Of a stretch of DNA of 64,000 bases, positions 29,351 through 38,742 are shown one piece after another. The position numbers and the translations under genes are program-made. Every line of letters begins with the position of its first letter. The first letter of the stretch is position 1. The notes below the pieces were generated by a model. It was given only the letters and a program-made list of their open reading frames with translations, was not told the DNA's origin and made no database searches. Source of the stretch: Janthinobacterium sp. 67 (GTDB lineage Bacteria; Pseudomonadota; Gammaproteobacteria; Burkholderiales; Burkholderiaceae_D); NCBI RefSeq assembly GCF_002797895.1, contig NZ_PGES01000001.1:3224001-3288000 (forward strand). The letters run 5' to 3'.

Positions 29351-29989
29351 ATGACGAACGATGCATTTGACGATAGCGCGCAGCTGCGCCTGGAAATCGC
29401 CGCCGCTGCCGCGCGCCTCGTGGCGCAGGATGGCGCCGACTATGGCAGCGCCAAGCGCAAGGCGGCGCGGCAAGTCCTCGGCGACGCGCCGAACCGGCCC
29501 AATATCCTGCCTGACAACGACATGATCGAGGAGCAGGTGCGGCAATACAATGCCCTGTTCCTGGCCGACAGCCAGCCGGCGCGGCTGTTCCAGCTGCGCA
29601 CGATCGCGCTGCAGGTGATGGAAGCGTTGCAACAATTTCATCCCCTGCTCAGCGGCCCCGTGCTCAATGGCACGGCCGGCCCCCACGACGAGATCTATCT
29701 GCAGCTGTTTGCCGAGAGCGCCAAGGATATCCACATCTTCCTGCTGAATAAAAATGTCGTGCTCGACATGTCGGAAAGCCCGCATTTCAAGGGAGCGCGT
29801 TATGATGCGGTCGAGACAGCCAGTTTCTTGTGGAAAAACGAAGGCGTGCACGCGGCCATGTATGAACTTGACGATATGCGCGGCGCGCTGAAAACCAAGG
29901 CGGATGGCAAGGTGCTGCGCACCGATATTGCCGGGCTGCGCAGCCTGCTGGCAGCCAGCCTCGCCGATGGCGCGCCGGCTGCCGACTAA
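29351..29989 (+). CDS. Conserved protein of unknown function
   Basis: A soluble 212-residue protein without signal peptide or membrane segment. The N-terminal half has a basic stretch (YGSAKRKAARQVLG) and a helical QLRTIALQVMEALQQF segment; the middle carries GPVLNGTAGPHDEIYLQLF, which has the look of a nucleotidyltransferase-fold G[S/T]..D.DL..F motif, followed by alternating beta-type segments. I cannot name it. It is divergent from mpl and sits 19 bases upstream of the TlpA-like gene, so the two probably share a transcript. Confidence 0.7.
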   Translation: MTNDAFDDSAQLRLEIAAAAARLVAQDGADYGSAKRKAARQVLGDAPNRPNILPDNDMIEEQVRQYNALFLADSQPARLFQLRTIALQVMEALQQFHPLLSGPVLNGTAGPHDEIYLQLFAESAKDIHIFLLNKNVVLDMSESPHFKGARYDAVETASFLWKNEGVHAAMYELDDMRGALKTKADGKVLRTDIAGLRSLLAASLADGAPAAD

Positions 29990-30008
29990 CATTGATATAG
30001 ATAAAGAT

Positions 30009-30563
30009 ATGACAAAAAAGAATTGGATCGCCTGTGCCATCGTGGCGCTGATGTTTGGCGGCATGGGCGCCTACGTCGGTTTGAGCAAGGAAAAAGCCAA
30101 AGCAGCGGGGCCGCTGACGACCACCATCGCGCCGGGCGCGACGGGTCCCGTCAACGAGTTGTATGCGCTGTCGCTGCCGGACGCGGCGGGCGCCACGCAA
30201 GCCTTGTCGCAATGGAAAGGCAAGAATGTGCTGGTCAATTTCTGGGCGCCATGGTGCCCTCCGTGCGTGGAAGAAATGCCGGAGTTATCCGAAGTACAAG
30301 GCCACTATGCGGGTAAAAACCTGCAGGTGATCGGCATCGGCATCGATTCGGCCAGCAATATTGCCACTTTTGCCAGCAAGTTCAAGATCGCCTATCCCGT
30401 GTATGTCTCGGGCATGAGCGGCACCGACCTGTCGCGCCATTTTGGCAATGCCACGGGCGGTTTGCCCTTTACGGTGCTGATCGGCGCCGATGGCGAAGTC
30501 AAAAAGACCTATCTGGGCCGCTTGAAATTTGATCAGTTGCGCGCCGATCTGGATAAATTGTAA
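30009..30563 (+). CDS. TlpA-like thioredoxin-fold thiol-disulfide protein
   Basis: A 184-residue membrane-anchored periplasmic redoxin. An N-terminal membrane helix (WIACAIVALMFGGMGAYVGL) precedes a TlpA/ResA-type domain with the active site FWAPWCPPCVEEMPEL near residue 80 and the cis-Pro loop GGLPFTVLIG. It may reduce apocytochromes or other periplasmic thiols. It precedes aroQ by 82 bases, an order common in Burkholderiales. Confidence 0.9.
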   Translation: MTKKNWIACAIVALMFGGMGAYVGLSKEKAKAAGPLTTTIAPGATGPVNELYALSLPDAAGATQALSQWKGKNVLVNFWAPWCPPCVEEMPELSEVQGHYAGKNLQVIGIGIDSASNIATFASKFKIAYPVYVSGMSGTDLSRHFGNATGGLPFTVLIGADGEVKKTYLGRLKFDQLRADLDKL

Positions 30564-30645
30564 ATTCGGAGCGTGCTTTTTTCTCTTGCCAATGCGTATC
30601 TTTGGCGGCAAAATGCGGAACTTTCGCTAAAACGGTCTTCCATAC

Positions 30646-31083
30646 ATGGCAAAAAACCTCCTTCTGCTCAACGGTCCCAACCTGAATTTGCTGGGAACGC
30701 GCGAGCCTGAGGTCTACGGCGCCAGCACCTTGGCCGATATCGAGCAGGCAGCAATGGCGCAAGCCATGGCGGCCGGCGCCGACCTGGTCTGCTTTCAAAG
30801 CAACCACGAAGGCGCGCTGATCGACCGCATCCATGCCGCGCGAGCGGAAGGGATCGATGCCATCGTCATCAATCCGGGCGGCCTGACCCATACCAGCGTT
30901 GCCTTGCGCGATGCGCTGGCCGGGGTCGCCATCCCGTTCGTGGAAGTCCATATCTCGAATATTTATCAGCGCGAAACGTTTCGACATCACTCATTTCTCA
31001 GCGCGATCGCGCAGGGGACGATCTGCGGGCTAGGTATCGATGGATATCGGTTTGCCATCGACTTTGCGCTTAAAAAACGTTAA
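30646..31083 (+). CDS. aroQ: 3-dehydroquinate dehydratase, type II
   Basis: Third step of the shikimate pathway. The 145-residue protein starts with [20 protein letters not shown] at residue 5, has [12 protein letters not shown] (residues 53-64) and the catalytic-His strand [14 protein letters not shown], all typical of the dodecameric type II enzyme. It lies 91 bases upstream of accB, as in many proteobacteria. Confidence 0.96.
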   Translation: MAKNLLLLNGPNLNLLGTREPEVYGASTLADIEQAAMAQAMAAGADLVCFQSNHEGALIDRIHAARAEGIDAIVINPGGLTHTSVALRDALAGVAIPFVEVHISNIYQRETFRHHSFLSAIAQGTICGLGIDGYRFAIDFALKKR

Positions 31084-31174
31084 TCTACGCGATCTGCACG
31101 CATTTAGCGCGGCGATAGGTTCTTGGACATCACCGCATCACTCAAAAAACAAACTACATTCCTAGGGGTTTTAC

Positions 31175-31639
31175 ATGGATCTACGAAAACTCAAGACCTT
31201 GATCGACCTGGTCGCCGAATCGGATATCGCAGAGCTGGAAGTTACCGAAGGCGAAAGCAAGGTTCGCATCGTCAAATCGTCGGCCATGCCGCAAAACCAG
31301 ATGGTCATGATGCAGCCGCAAGGCATGCAAGCCCAATACCAGCCAGCCGCGCCAGCCGCCGCTCCTGCTGCGGCAGCCGCCGTCGTGGTCGCCGCCGAGC
31401 CAACGGGCTATGTGGTCAAGTCGCCGATGGTCGGTACCTTCTACCGCTCCTCCGCTCCTGGCAGCGCCGCCTATGTTGAAGTGGGCTCGACCGTCAAGGA
31501 AGGTGATACCCTGTGCATCATCGAAGCGATGAAGCTGCTCAATGAAATCGACTCCGACAAAGCCGGCGTCGTGACCCAGATCCTGGTCGAAAACGGCCAG
31601 CCGGTCGAATTCGGTCAACCCTTGTTTGTGATCGGCTAA
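31175..31639 (+). CDS. accB: Biotin carboxyl carrier protein of acetyl-CoA carboxylase
   Basis: A 154-residue protein that carries biotin in fatty acid synthesis. The N-terminal oligomerisation helix ([20 protein letters not shown]) is followed by an Ala/Pro-rich linker (about residues 50-75) and a biotinyl domain (79-154) with the biotin Lys in [12 protein letters not shown] at about residue 120. AGGGG precedes the ATG. It is 101 bases upstream of accC. Confidence 0.97.
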   Translation: MDLRKLKTLIDLVAESDIAELEVTEGESKVRIVKSSAMPQNQMVMMQPQGMQAQYQPAAPAAAPAAAAAVVVAAEPTGYVVKSPMVGTFYRSSAPGSAAYVEVGSTVKEGDTLCIIEAMKLLNEIDSDKAGVVTQILVENGQPVEFGQPLFVIG

Positions 31640-31740
31640 AACCCAGTCCACACGGCCGGCAACGGCCGTTTGCAGTTTTAGCCCCTCACACTTGTTGTTT
31701 CGCCGGCTCGCCGGCTCTCACAGACATACGCGAACCTACC

Positions 31741-33156
31741 ATGTTTGAAAAAATCCTGATTGCCAACCGTGGTGAAATTGCCCTCCGTATTCAGCGCGCC
31801 TGCCGCGAAATGGGCATCAAAACGGTTGTAGTCCACTCCGAAGCCGACAAGGACGCGAAATACGTCAAGCTGGCCGACGAATCCGTTTGTATCGGGCCGG
31901 CACAGTCCGCCCTGAGCTATCTGAACATGCCCGCCATTATCAGCGCCGCTGAAGTGACGGATGCACAAGCGATTCACCCAGGCTACGGTTTCCTGTCGGA
32001 AAACGCCGACTTTGCCGAACGCGTCGAGAAATCGGGCTTCGTCTTCATCGGCCCCCGCTCGGAATCGATCCGTTTGATGGGCGATAAAGTATCGGCCAAG
32101 CAAACCATGATCAAGGCCGGCGTACCCTGCGTCCCGGGCTCGGAAGGCGCGTTGCCGGACGATCCGAAAGCGATCGTGCAAATTGCCCGCAAGATCGGCT
32201 ACCCGGTCATCATCAAGGCTGCCGGCGGCGGTGGCGGACGCGGCATGCGCGTCGTGCACACGGAAGCGGCCCTGATCAACGCCGTGGCGATGACCAAGAC
32301 GGAGGCCGGCACGGCTTTCGGCAACCCTGAAGTGTATATGGAGAAGTACCTGGAAAATCCGCGCCACGTGGAAATCCAGATCCTCGCCGACGAACACAAG
32401 AACGCCGTCTGGCTGGGCGAGCGCGACTGCTCCATGCAGCGCCGCCACCAGAAAGTGATCGAAGAAGCACCCGCGCCGGGCATCCCGCGCAAGCTGATCG
32501 AGAAAATCGGCGACCGTTGCGCCGAAGCTTGCCGCAAGATCGGCTACCGCGGCGCCGGCACGTTTGAATTCCTGTACGAAAACGGCGAGTTTTATTTCAT
32601 TGAAATGAATACCCGCGTGCAAGTGGAGCATCCCGTCACCGAGATGATCACCGGCATCGACATCGTGCAAGAACAGATCCGCATCGCCGCCGGCGAAAAA
32701 CTGCGCTACCGCCAGCGCGACGTGCTGCTGTCGGGCCACGCCGTCGAGTGCCGCATCAATGCGGAAGATCCATTCAAGTTCACGCCGTCACCAGGCAAGA
32801 TCGTCTCGTGGCATGCACCGGGCGGCCCCGGCATCCGCGTCGATTCGCACGCCTACGCCGGCTACTACGTGCCGCCGCATTACGACTCGATGATCGGCAA
32901 AGTGATCGCTTACGGCGCCACGCGCGAGCAAGCGATCCGCCGCATGCAGATCGCCCTGTCCGAAATGGTGGTCGAAGGCATCAACACGAACATCGCCCTG
33001 CACCGCGAACTGATGATCGACGCGCGCTTCATCGAAGGCGGCACCAATATTCACTATCTGGAACAGAAGCTGGCCGACATGCCGGACCTGGGCAAGAATC
33101 TGAATAGCGGCAGCCCCAGCATCGCCAAGAAATCCGAAATCAAGGCGGGCGCATGA
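31741..33156 (+). CDS. accC: Acetyl-CoA carboxylase, biotin carboxylase subunit
   Basis: ATP-dependent carboxylation of biotin on AccB. The 471-residue protein has the N-terminal [16 protein letters not shown], the ATP-grasp glycine loop [15 protein letters not shown], and the catalytic [16 protein letters not shown]. It is about 20 residues longer than E. coli AccC because of a C-terminal tail rich in Ser and Lys. Its TGA overlaps the prmA ATG (ATGA), supporting translational coupling. Confidence 0.97.
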   Translation: MFEKILIANRGEIALRIQRACREMGIKTVVVHSEADKDAKYVKLADESVCIGPAQSALSYLNMPAIISAAEVTDAQAIHPGYGFLSENADFAERVEKSGFVFIGPRSESIRLMGDKVSAKQTMIKAGVPCVPGSEGALPDDPKAIVQIARKIGYPVIIKAAGGGGGRGMRVVHTEAALINAVAMTKTEAGTAFGNPEVYMEKYLENPRHVEIQILADEHKNAVWLGERDCSMQRRHQKVIEEAPAPGIPRKLIEKIGDRCAEACRKIGYRGAGTFEFLYENGEFYFIEMNTRVQVEHPVTEMITGIDIVQEQIRIAAGEKLRYRQRDVLLSGHAVECRINAEDPFKFTPSPGKIVSWHAPGGPGIRVDSHAYAGYYVPPHYDSMIGKVIAYGATREQAIRRMQIALSEMVVEGINTNIALHRELMIDARFIEGGTNIHYLEQKLADMPDLGKNLNSGSPSIAKKSEIKAGA

Positions 33157-34097
33157 GCTGGACGGAAATCGTCATCGAAATCGCCCGTGACAACGCCGAG
33201 GCCATGTCCGACGCGCTGATGGAAGCGGGCGCCCTGTCGGTGTCGGTGGAAGACGCCGATGAAGGCACGGAAGCCGAGCAACCGCTGTTTGGCGAACCCG
33301 GCATGGAACCGAAGGAAGCGGCGTGGGAACGCAGCCGCGTCGTGGCGCTGACGGACGTCGACGCCGACCAGGCCGCCATCGTGGCCGCTGCCGCGCAAGC
33401 GGTCGGCATGGCGGAAGCGCCAGCGTTCACCGTGCGCCCCGTGGAAGAGCAGGACTGGGTGCGCCTGACGCAGTCGCAATTCGCGCCTATTCACATCGGC
33501 AAGAATATCTGGGTCGTGCCCAGCTGGCACGAGGCACCGGATCCTGACGGCCTGATCCTGGAACTGGACCCGGGCCTGGCCTTCGGCACGGGCAGCCACC
33601 CGACCACGCGTCTGTGCATGGAATGGCTGGAAGCCAATCCGGCCCCAGGCAAGACCGTGCTCGACTACGGTTGCGGTTCCGGCATCCTGGCCATGGTGGC
33701 CAAGAAACTGGGCGCGCAAACGGTGGCCGGCGTCGATATCGACCCGCAAGCGATCGAATCGGCGCGCGACAATGCAGAACGCAACCAGTGCGACATCGAA
33801 TACTTCTTGCCAGACACGTTTGCCACCTCGGCACACGCCGCGGCCAAGTTTGACATCGTCGTCGCCAACATCCTGTCGAGCCCATTGAAGCTGATGGCGC
33901 CGATGCTGTCCGGCCGTGTCGCCGATGGCGGCGCCCTGATCCTGTCCGGCGTGCTGGCACGCCAGGCGGAAGAAGTGGCCGCTGCCTACGCACCGTTCAT
34001 CGAGCTGGGTGTATGGGCCGAGCAAGACGGCTGGGTGGCCCTGCATGGCCGCCTGGGTGCAACGCAAGCGCCTGCGCCCCGCGCGGAAGGTGCATAA
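33153..34097 (+). CDS. prmA: Ribosomal protein L11 methyltransferase
   Basis: Trimethylates lysines of L11 using S-adenosylmethionine. The 314-residue protein has the substrate domain at the N-terminus, then the SAM motif [20 protein letters not shown] near residue 168, [17 protein letters not shown], and the post-motif [14 protein letters not shown], which matches the NPP/L-type motif of PrmA. It overlaps accC by 4 bases. An acidic segment near residues 30-45 is an unusual but family-compatible insert. Confidence 0.95.
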   Translation: MSWTEIVIEIARDNAEAMSDALMEAGALSVSVEDADEGTEAEQPLFGEPGMEPKEAAWERSRVVALTDVDADQAAIVAAAAQAVGMAEAPAFTVRPVEEQDWVRLTQSQFAPIHIGKNIWVVPSWHEAPDPDGLILELDPGLAFGTGSHPTTRLCMEWLEANPAPGKTVLDYGCGSGILAMVAKKLGAQTVAGVDIDPQAIESARDNAERNQCDIEYFLPDTFATSAHAAAKFDIVVANILSSPLKLMAPMLSGRVADGGALILSGVLARQAEEVAAAYAPFIELGVWAEQDGWVALHGRLGATQAPAPRAEGA

Positions 34098-34105
34098 GCA
34101 CAGCA

Positions 34106-35323
34106 ATGGCCCTCGCCACCAAATGCCCCCATTGCAACACGATATTTCGGGTCGCTGCTGACCAATTGAAGTTACGTGGGGGCATCGTGCGCTGCGGCAC
34201 GTGCAGGGAAGTGTTTGACGGCAATGCCGCGTTGGTCGATCCAGCCGCGGCATCGCCGTTTTTAACATCGGCCCCCGGCACTGCCGTCCCGCTGCCGGAC
34301 AGTTACCCTTCCGACAACAGCCTGCCGTCCGTCACGGACGACGAACCCATCTATTCCCTCGACTTCGACACCTCATTCGACCCGTTCGGCATCTTGCCGG
34401 AAACGGCGCAGCTGAAGGACGACGCCAACGATGGCGAGCACATCGAGCTGGACCTCAACGTGGGCCTGCCCGACGAGGCGCCGGCCGCCACGCCCGTTGC
34501 CGAGCCGCTCGATGTACCGGAACCTGAAGAAACACCGGCAGAGCCGCCCGAAGCACCGTTGCCCCAGCCGATGGCGCCCTTCAAGCGCCGCCAGGTCGAT
34601 GACGCGCCCGCCTTCGCCACATATTTGCGCGACAGCCGCCGCGAACCGAACCTGGAAGCGGTGGCAACCCCGATCATCCCAACCGAAAAAGTCAGCCTGG
34701 ACAAGCCTGCCCCCGCGCGCCGGGAACCCACGCTGGCCGACCACTCGTTCGCAGCGCTGCCCGCCGACGCCAGGGAAGAGCCAGTGCTGCCCCCAGCCGA
34801 TGACGAGCCGGCCTTCGTCACCCAGGGACGGCGTCGCGAACAGAGCGGCAAGGCCTTGCGCGTGGCCATGGCCGCCGGCTCGGCAGTGCTGCTTTTGCTG
34901 CTATTCCTGCAAGTAATGACCACCTTCCGCAATCCGCTGGCGGCGCAGTTTCCGCAGTGGAAGCCGACCCTGGTGGCGCTGTGCAAGCTCAGTGCTTGCC
35001 AGGTCGACTTGCCCGCGCAGATCGAGGCGCTGGCCATCGAGCAGGGCGAGTTGCAAACCATCAAGGAACAAACCTTTTCCTACGTCTCGCTGCTGCGCAA
35101 CCAGAGCCGCAGCGTGCAAGCCTGGCCCAGCATCGAACTGACACTCAACGACGCCAACGACAAGCCCGTCTTGCGCCGCGTGATCGCGCCGCGCGACTAT
35201 CTGCCAGCCAATATCGACGTGAGCAAGGGCTTTGCGCCGCGCTCGGAACAAACCATCAAAGTGTATTTTGCATTAGACCAGCTTACGGCGTCTGGCTACC
35301 ATATCGCCATCTTTTACCCTTAA
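34106..35323 (+). CDS. Zinc-ribbon and DUF3426 membrane protein
   Basis: A 405-residue protein with an MJ0042-type zinc ribbon at the N-terminus (Cys pairs at residues 7/10 and 30/33, in KCPHCNTIF and VRCGTCREVFDG), a long acidic, Pro-rich low-complexity region (about 50-240), one membrane helix near 251-272 and a C-terminal DUF3426 domain. Function unknown. The frame is open upstream, but the ATG at 34106, 8 bases after prmA, gives the family start. This prmA neighbour is conserved in betaproteobacteria. Confidence 0.88.
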   Translation: MALATKCPHCNTIFRVAADQLKLRGGIVRCGTCREVFDGNAALVDPAAASPFLTSAPGTAVPLPDSYPSDNSLPSVTDDEPIYSLDFDTSFDPFGILPETAQLKDDANDGEHIELDLNVGLPDEAPAATPVAEPLDVPEPEETPAEPPEAPLPQPMAPFKRRQVDDAPAFATYLRDSRREPNLEAVATPIIPTEKVSLDKPAPARREPTLADHSFAALPADAREEPVLPPADDEPAFVTQGRRREQSGKALRVAMAAGSAVLLLLLFLQVMTTFRNPLAAQFPQWKPTLVALCKLSACQVDLPAQIEALAIEQGELQTIKEQTFSYVSLLRNQSRSVQAWPSIELTLNDANDKPVLRRVIAPRDYLPANIDVSKGFAPRSEQTIKVYFALDQLTASGYHIAIFYP

Positions 35324-35334
35324 CCGACACTATC

Positions 35335-36273
35335 ATGACCAAAACATCGCTGATCTGCGGCTCGCTTGCCACCGACACCATCATGCAATTCCCCGGCCGC
35401 TTCGGCGAATCCCTGCTGGCCGACCAATTGCACAAGGTAAACGTGTCCTTCCTCGTGCCCACCATGCGCACGGAGTTCGGCGGCTGCTCGGGCAACATCG
35501 CCTACAGCCTGAAAATGCTGGGCGGCGACCCGCGCATCGTCGGCGTCATGGGCCAGGATAGCGCCGCCTACCTGGAGCGCCTGCAAAAGCTGGGCATTTC
35601 CACCGCCAACATCCTGATCAAGGCCGACAGCTACAACGCGCAGTGCTTCGTCACGGCCGATGCCGACAATAACCAGATCAACGCTTTCCACCCGGGCGCC
35701 ATGTCGTTTGCGCATGAAAACCCGATTGCCAATGCGGGCCCGGCCAAGGTCGCCATCATTTCGCCAGACGGCGACCAGGGCATGCTCAAGCACGCTGCCG
35801 ACCTGGCCGAGCTGGGCATCCCCTTCATGTTCGACCCGGGCCAACAGTTGCCACGTTTCAATGGCGAACAGTTGATCGACTTCATCAACAAAGCCACGTA
35901 TGTGTCGGCCAACGATTATGAAATGGAAATGTTGATGGAACGCACGGGCTTGACCCTGCCGGACATCGCCAGCCGCCTGGAAGCGCTGATCGTCACGCGC
36001 GGCGAAAAGGGTTCGGAAATCTATACGGACGGCAAGCGCATCGACATTCCTGTCGTGACCGCCAAGGAAGTGCTGGACCCGACCGGCTGCGGCGACGCCT
36101 ACCGTGCCGGCTTGCTGTTCGGCATCACCAACGACCTGGGCTGGGAAACCAGCGGCCGCCTGGCCAGCCTGCTGGGCGCCATCAAGATCGCCACCCAGGG
36201 CGCGCAAAACCACGTATTTACGCCGGAAAGCATCGCCGATCAGTTCGAAGCGGCCTTCGGTTACCGCTATTAA
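35335..36273 (+). CDS. PfkB-family carbohydrate/nucleoside kinase (adenosine kinase-like)
   Basis: A 312-residue ribokinase-fold kinase. The N-terminal substrate motif reads FGGCSGNIAYSLKMLGG and the C-terminal ATP motif DPTGCGDAYRAGLLFG, with the catalytic Asp near residue 254. Similarity of the N-terminus (ICGSLATDTIMQFPGRFGE) points to the adenosine kinase-like branch common in proteobacteria. The true substrate may be adenosine or a sugar. It starts 11 bases after the DUF3426 gene and appears to end this operon; a palindromic repeat follows. Confidence 0.88.
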   Translation: MTKTSLICGSLATDTIMQFPGRFGESLLADQLHKVNVSFLVPTMRTEFGGCSGNIAYSLKMLGGDPRIVGVMGQDSAAYLERLQKLGISTANILIKADSYNAQCFVTADADNNQINAFHPGAMSFAHENPIANAGPAKVAIISPDGDQGMLKHAADLAELGIPFMFDPGQQLPRFNGEQLIDFINKATYVSANDYEMEMLMERTGLTLPDIASRLEALIVTRGEKGSEIYTDGKRIDIPVVTAKEVLDPTGCGDAYRAGLLFGITNDLGWETSGRLASLLGAIKIATQGAQNHVFTPESIADQFEAAFGYRY

Positions 36274-36296
36274 TCCAGCAAAGCCCGATTAAGGCT

Positions 36297-36323
36297 GGGG
36301 TCGGACCCTGAGGGTCCGACCCC
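36297..36323. repeat. Palindromic intergenic repeat, copy 2
   Basis: A perfect inverted repeat with arms GGGGTCGGACCC and GGGTCCGACCCC around TGA. Relative to the copies at 2406 and 60320 the left arm has A to G and the right arm the matching T to C, so pairing is kept. It lies between the convergent pfkB-like and yggT genes. Confidence 0.88.
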
Positions 36324-36371
36324 GGTATCTGCATTTGGGGTTCTAAACTGCCAACCAGATCCCCTCTCGTT

Positions 36372-36905
36372 TTACCTCACCACAATAATCATCCCCACCA
36401 GCACTTGCGCGATCTGCAGCAGGATCAGCGCGACCAGCAGCGACAAATCCAGACTGCCGACGAGCGGCACGACCTTGCGGATCGGACGCAGCAGCGGTTC
36501 GTTCAGGGCCCGTACGAACGGCGCCAGCGGCGCATGCGGGTTAACCCAGCTGAAGATGGCTTCGATGATCAGCAAGGCCATGAAACCGTAGAGTATCCAT
36601 TGCAGGAAGCGTTGCAGCGACTTGAGCAGCACCACTTCGACGGGATAGCCGGAAATAAACAGGACCGAGCTGGCCAGCAGCACGATCAGGAAGGCGCCGA
36701 TCAGGCTGGCCCAGTCATACCCGCCCACGCCCGGCACCACGCGGCGCAGGGGGCGCACCAGCCAGTCGGACAATTGAAACGTGAATTGCGCCACCGACGA
36801 GGGCGGCCGCACGCGCACCGCCTGCATCCAGAAGCGCAGCAGCAACACGCCGCCCAGCAAGGTAGCGATGGTATCAACGATCAATGTAAGGATAACGATC
36901 AGCAC
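36372..36905 (-). CDS. YggT family membrane protein
   Basis: A 177-residue inner-membrane protein with two YGGT repeats, each a pair of hydrophobic helices (TLIVDTIATLLGGVLLLRFW near the N-terminus; LSLLVALILLQIAQVLVGM at the C-terminus). It carries the amphipathic segments LVRPLRRVVPGVGG and LLRPIRKVVPLVG typical of the family. The GTG start is preceded by GGAG. Function is not established; relatives are linked to osmotic tolerance or, in other phyla, to cytochrome assembly and division. Confidence 0.88.
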   Translation of the reverse strand: MLIVILTLIVDTIATLLGGVLLLRFWMQAVRVRPPSSVAQFTFQLSDWLVRPLRRVVPGVGGYDWASLIGAFLIVLLASSVLFISGYPVEVVLLKSLQRFLQWILYGFMALLIIEAIFSWVNPHAPLAPFVRALNEPLLRPIRKVVPLVGSLDLSLLVALILLQIAQVLVGMIIVVR

Positions 36906-36917
36906 GACTAATTCTCC

Positions 36918-36953
36918 AAAAAAAAACCGCTGTGTGATTGAGTCACACAGCGG
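36918..36953 (-). terminator. Intrinsic terminator of the Ala/Lys/Pro-repeat gene
   Basis: A perfect 11-bp stem (CCGCTGTGTGA ... TCACACAGCGG, loop TTGAG) at 36927-36953 is followed on the minus strand by nine Ts (plus-strand A-run 36918-36926). It lies 36 bases after the stop of the 36989-38290 gene. Confidence 0.93.
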
Positions 36954-36988
36954 CGTGTTGCCTCATCCAGGCACCCGTATCGTAGAAA

Positions 36989-38290
36989 TTACGATGGGCG
37001 GGTGCTGGTTGGGAATGGCCAGGCTGCAGCCGGTGCCAACACGGTTTTTGCTACAGGTGCGATAGGCGCCGATGGCTTGGCGACAGGAGCTGCCTTCTTC
37101 GGTGCGGCCTTTTTAGGCGCGGCCTTCTTGGCGGCTGGCTTGGCGGCCACGGCGGCTGGTGCCGCTGGAGCTGCTGCCGGCGCTGCGGCTGGTGCGGCTG
37201 CCGCGACTGGCGCTGCGGCTGCTGGCTTGGCGGCAGGTTTCGCTGCTGCTTTTGCTGCCGGCTTGGCTGCCGGTTTGGCGGCTGGCTTGGCGGCTGGCTT
37301 GGCGGCTGGCTTCGCTGCAGCTTTTGCTGCTGGCTTGGCTGCCGGTTTCGCTGCGACCTTGGCAGCAGGTTTCGCTGCTGGCTTGGCTGCCGCTTTTGCT
37401 GCTGGCTTGGCTGCTGGCTTGGCTGCTGCCTTTGCCGCTGGCTTCGCTGCTGCTTTTGCTGCCGGCTTCGCTGCTACCTTGGCCGCTGGCTTGGCTGCTG
37501 CTTTGGCTGCTGGCTTCGCTGCAGCTTTTGCTGCTGGCTTGGCTGCTGCTTTTGCGGCTGGCTTGGCTGCTGCCTTGGCGACGACTTTTTTCGCTGCTGG
37601 CTTGGCTGCCGCTTTGGCTGCCGGCTTCGCTGCTGCCTTGGCTGCAGGTTTCGCTGCCGCTTTTTTCACTGCTGGCTTGGCTGCGGCTTTTGCTGCTGGC
37701 TTCGCTGCTGCTTTGGCGGCTGGCTTGGCTGCTGCTTTTGCTGCCGGCTTCGCTGCTGCTTTTGCTGCCGGCTTCGCTGCTGCTTTGGCGACGACTTTTT
37801 TCGCTGCTGGCTTGGCTGCCGCTTTGGCTGCTGGCTTCGCTGCTGCCTTGGCTGCAGGTTTCGCTGCCGCTTTTTTCACTGCTGGCTTGGCTGCTGCTTT
37901 TGCCGCTGGTTTGGCTGCGGCTTTTGCTGCTGGCTTGGCGGCCGGTTTGGCTGCGGCTTTTTTCGCGACAGGCTTGGCTGCTGCCTTGGCGGCCGGTTTC
38001 GCTGCGGCTTTCGCTGCTGGCTTGGCTGCAGGTTTCGCTGCAGGTTTCGCTGCAGGTTTTGCCGCTGCCTTGGCCGCTGGTTTCGCTGCGGCTTTTGCTA
38101 CTGGCTTGGCAGCCACTTTTGCTGCAGGCTTGGCTGCGGCTTTGGCGGCTGGTTTTGCTGCTGGTTTCGCTGCGGCTTTGGCAGCTGGTTTAGCGGCAAC
38201 CGTCTTCGCTGCGGCTGCCGGCTTCTTCGCGGCAGGAGCAGCCTTGGCGGCTGGTTTCTTTACTTCTGATTTCTTAGCGGCTGTTGCCAT
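36989..38290 (-). CDS. Histone H1-like Ala/Lys/Pro-repeat protein (AlgP-like)
   Basis: A 433-residue low-complexity protein made almost wholly of AAKPAAK-type repeats, strongly basic and probably DNA-binding like AlgP (AlgR3) of Pseudomonas or histone H1-like proteins of Bordetella. A GGAGAGAC site precedes the ATG at 38290. The repeats include a 210-bp tandem duplication: the KKVVAK unit recurs at 37581 and 37791. Its last 60 residues are Ala/Pro-rich and not repetitive. The opposite strand is also open across the gene because of codon periodicity. PhaF-type granule binding is less likely because no phasin domain is seen. Confidence 0.88.
   Translation of the reverse strand: MATAAKKSEVKKPAAKAAPAAKKPAAAAKTVAAKPAAKAAAKPAAKPAAKAAAKPAAKVAAKPVAKAAAKPAAKAAAKPAAKPAAKPAAKPAAKAAAKPAAKAAAKPVAKKAAAKPAAKPAAKAAAKPAAKAAAKPAVKKAAAKPAAKAAAKPAAKAAAKPAAKKVVAKAAAKPAAKAAAKPAAKAAAKPAAKAAAKPAAKAAAKPAVKKAAAKPAAKAAAKPAAKAAAKPAAKKVVAKAAAKPAAKAAAKPAAKAAAKPAAKAAAKPAAKVAAKPAAKAAAKPAAKAAAKPAAKPAAKAAAKPAAKPAAKVAAKPAAKPAAKAAAKPAAKPAAKPAAKPAAKPAAKAAAKPAAKPAAAAPVAAAAPAAAPAAAPAAPAAVAAKPAAKKAAPKKAAPKKAAPVAKPSAPIAPVAKTVLAPAAAWPFPTSTRPS
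37581..38000. repeat. 210-bp imperfect internal duplication in the H1-like gene
   Basis: The block starting ACGACTTTTTTCGCTGCTGG at 37581 recurs at 37791, exactly 210 bp (70 codons) away. The copies stay nearly identical for about 110 bases and then drift. This shows growth of the gene by tandem duplication in whole codons. Confidence 0.75.
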
Positions 38291-38586
38291 TTGTCTCTCC
38301 TTCATCTGAGATGAGAAATTTAAGCTACAAGATTTAAACCCGTCCGACCCACCACAGGGATAGGCCAGGCGAATTATTCATCGGCACAAACGGTCGTTTG
38401 CGCTAATGAATTCGGCACCAGCTGAACTGCTGCAACTCCTCACGTTTGCAGCACTTCAGCCATCGTCGGTGCCACCCTGCTTTATCTCGCAGCTGGTGGC
38501 AAAGTCTGAATTCGGTCATTCGTTTTCGATGCCGTGCGTTTTTTCGCTCCTCGCATCGCGCTCGCCACAACACCGATACGTCAAAT
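38291..38586. other. Leader/promoter region of the H1-like gene
   Basis: No credible ORF is seen. The minus-strand promoter of the H1-like gene should lie here, close to its start. Together with the small RNA candidate and the nrdB fragment next door it forms a 1.2-kb stretch without an intact protein gene. Confidence 0.5.
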
Positions 38587-38624
38587 AAAAAACCGCCATG
38601 CCTGAAAAAATTCGGGCACGGCGG
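38587..38624 (-). terminator. Orphan intrinsic terminator (minus strand)
   Basis: The stem CCGCCATGCCTGAA ... TTCGGGCACGGCGG, allowing two G-T type pairs, is followed on the minus strand by six Ts. It has no protein-coding gene immediately upstream. Confidence 0.8.
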
Positions 38625-38737
38625 CAGACGAAAACGGTGTGGTTTTGTGCATATCCGTGTAAATCTGTATCCCTGTTTTGCGAGGTTTTTTCGCTACCGC
38701 GCTGGTTAAAAAACCCCGCATTCTAACGCTCGCATTT
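38587..38737 (-). ncRNA. Candidate small RNA (promoter, stem-loop, terminator)
   Basis: Read on the minus strand, a TTGACA/TATGAG promoter (38770-38743) is followed by a 12-bp stem with 16-base loop (arms GCGGGGTTTTTT at 38719-38708 and AAAAAACCTCGC at 38691-38680; one G-T pair). Next comes an intrinsic terminator (stem 38624-38593 with T-run 38592-38587). The predicted RNA is about 150 nt. No protein gene on this strand would need this terminator: the nrdB fragment upstream has its own. It could also be a leader of the H1-like gene ended by attenuation. It is not an RNA family I recognise. Confidence 0.45.
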
Positions 38738-38742
38738 GCAAT

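Noticed and set aside
37581..38000. CRISPR-like periodic repeats in the H1-like gene
   Set aside because: The periodicity is codon-based (KPAA units) within an open frame, without uniform spacers or cas genes.
37002..38309. 435-codon plus-strand frame over the H1-like gene
   Set aside because: Its Ala/Gly/Leu repeats are the reverse reading of the KPAA repeats. The minus-strand frame has a ribosome binding site and terminator.
38406..38709. Short plus-strand frames in the gap near the H1-like gene
   Set aside because: No ribosome binding site or recognisable protein features; they overlap the small RNA candidate and a terminator.
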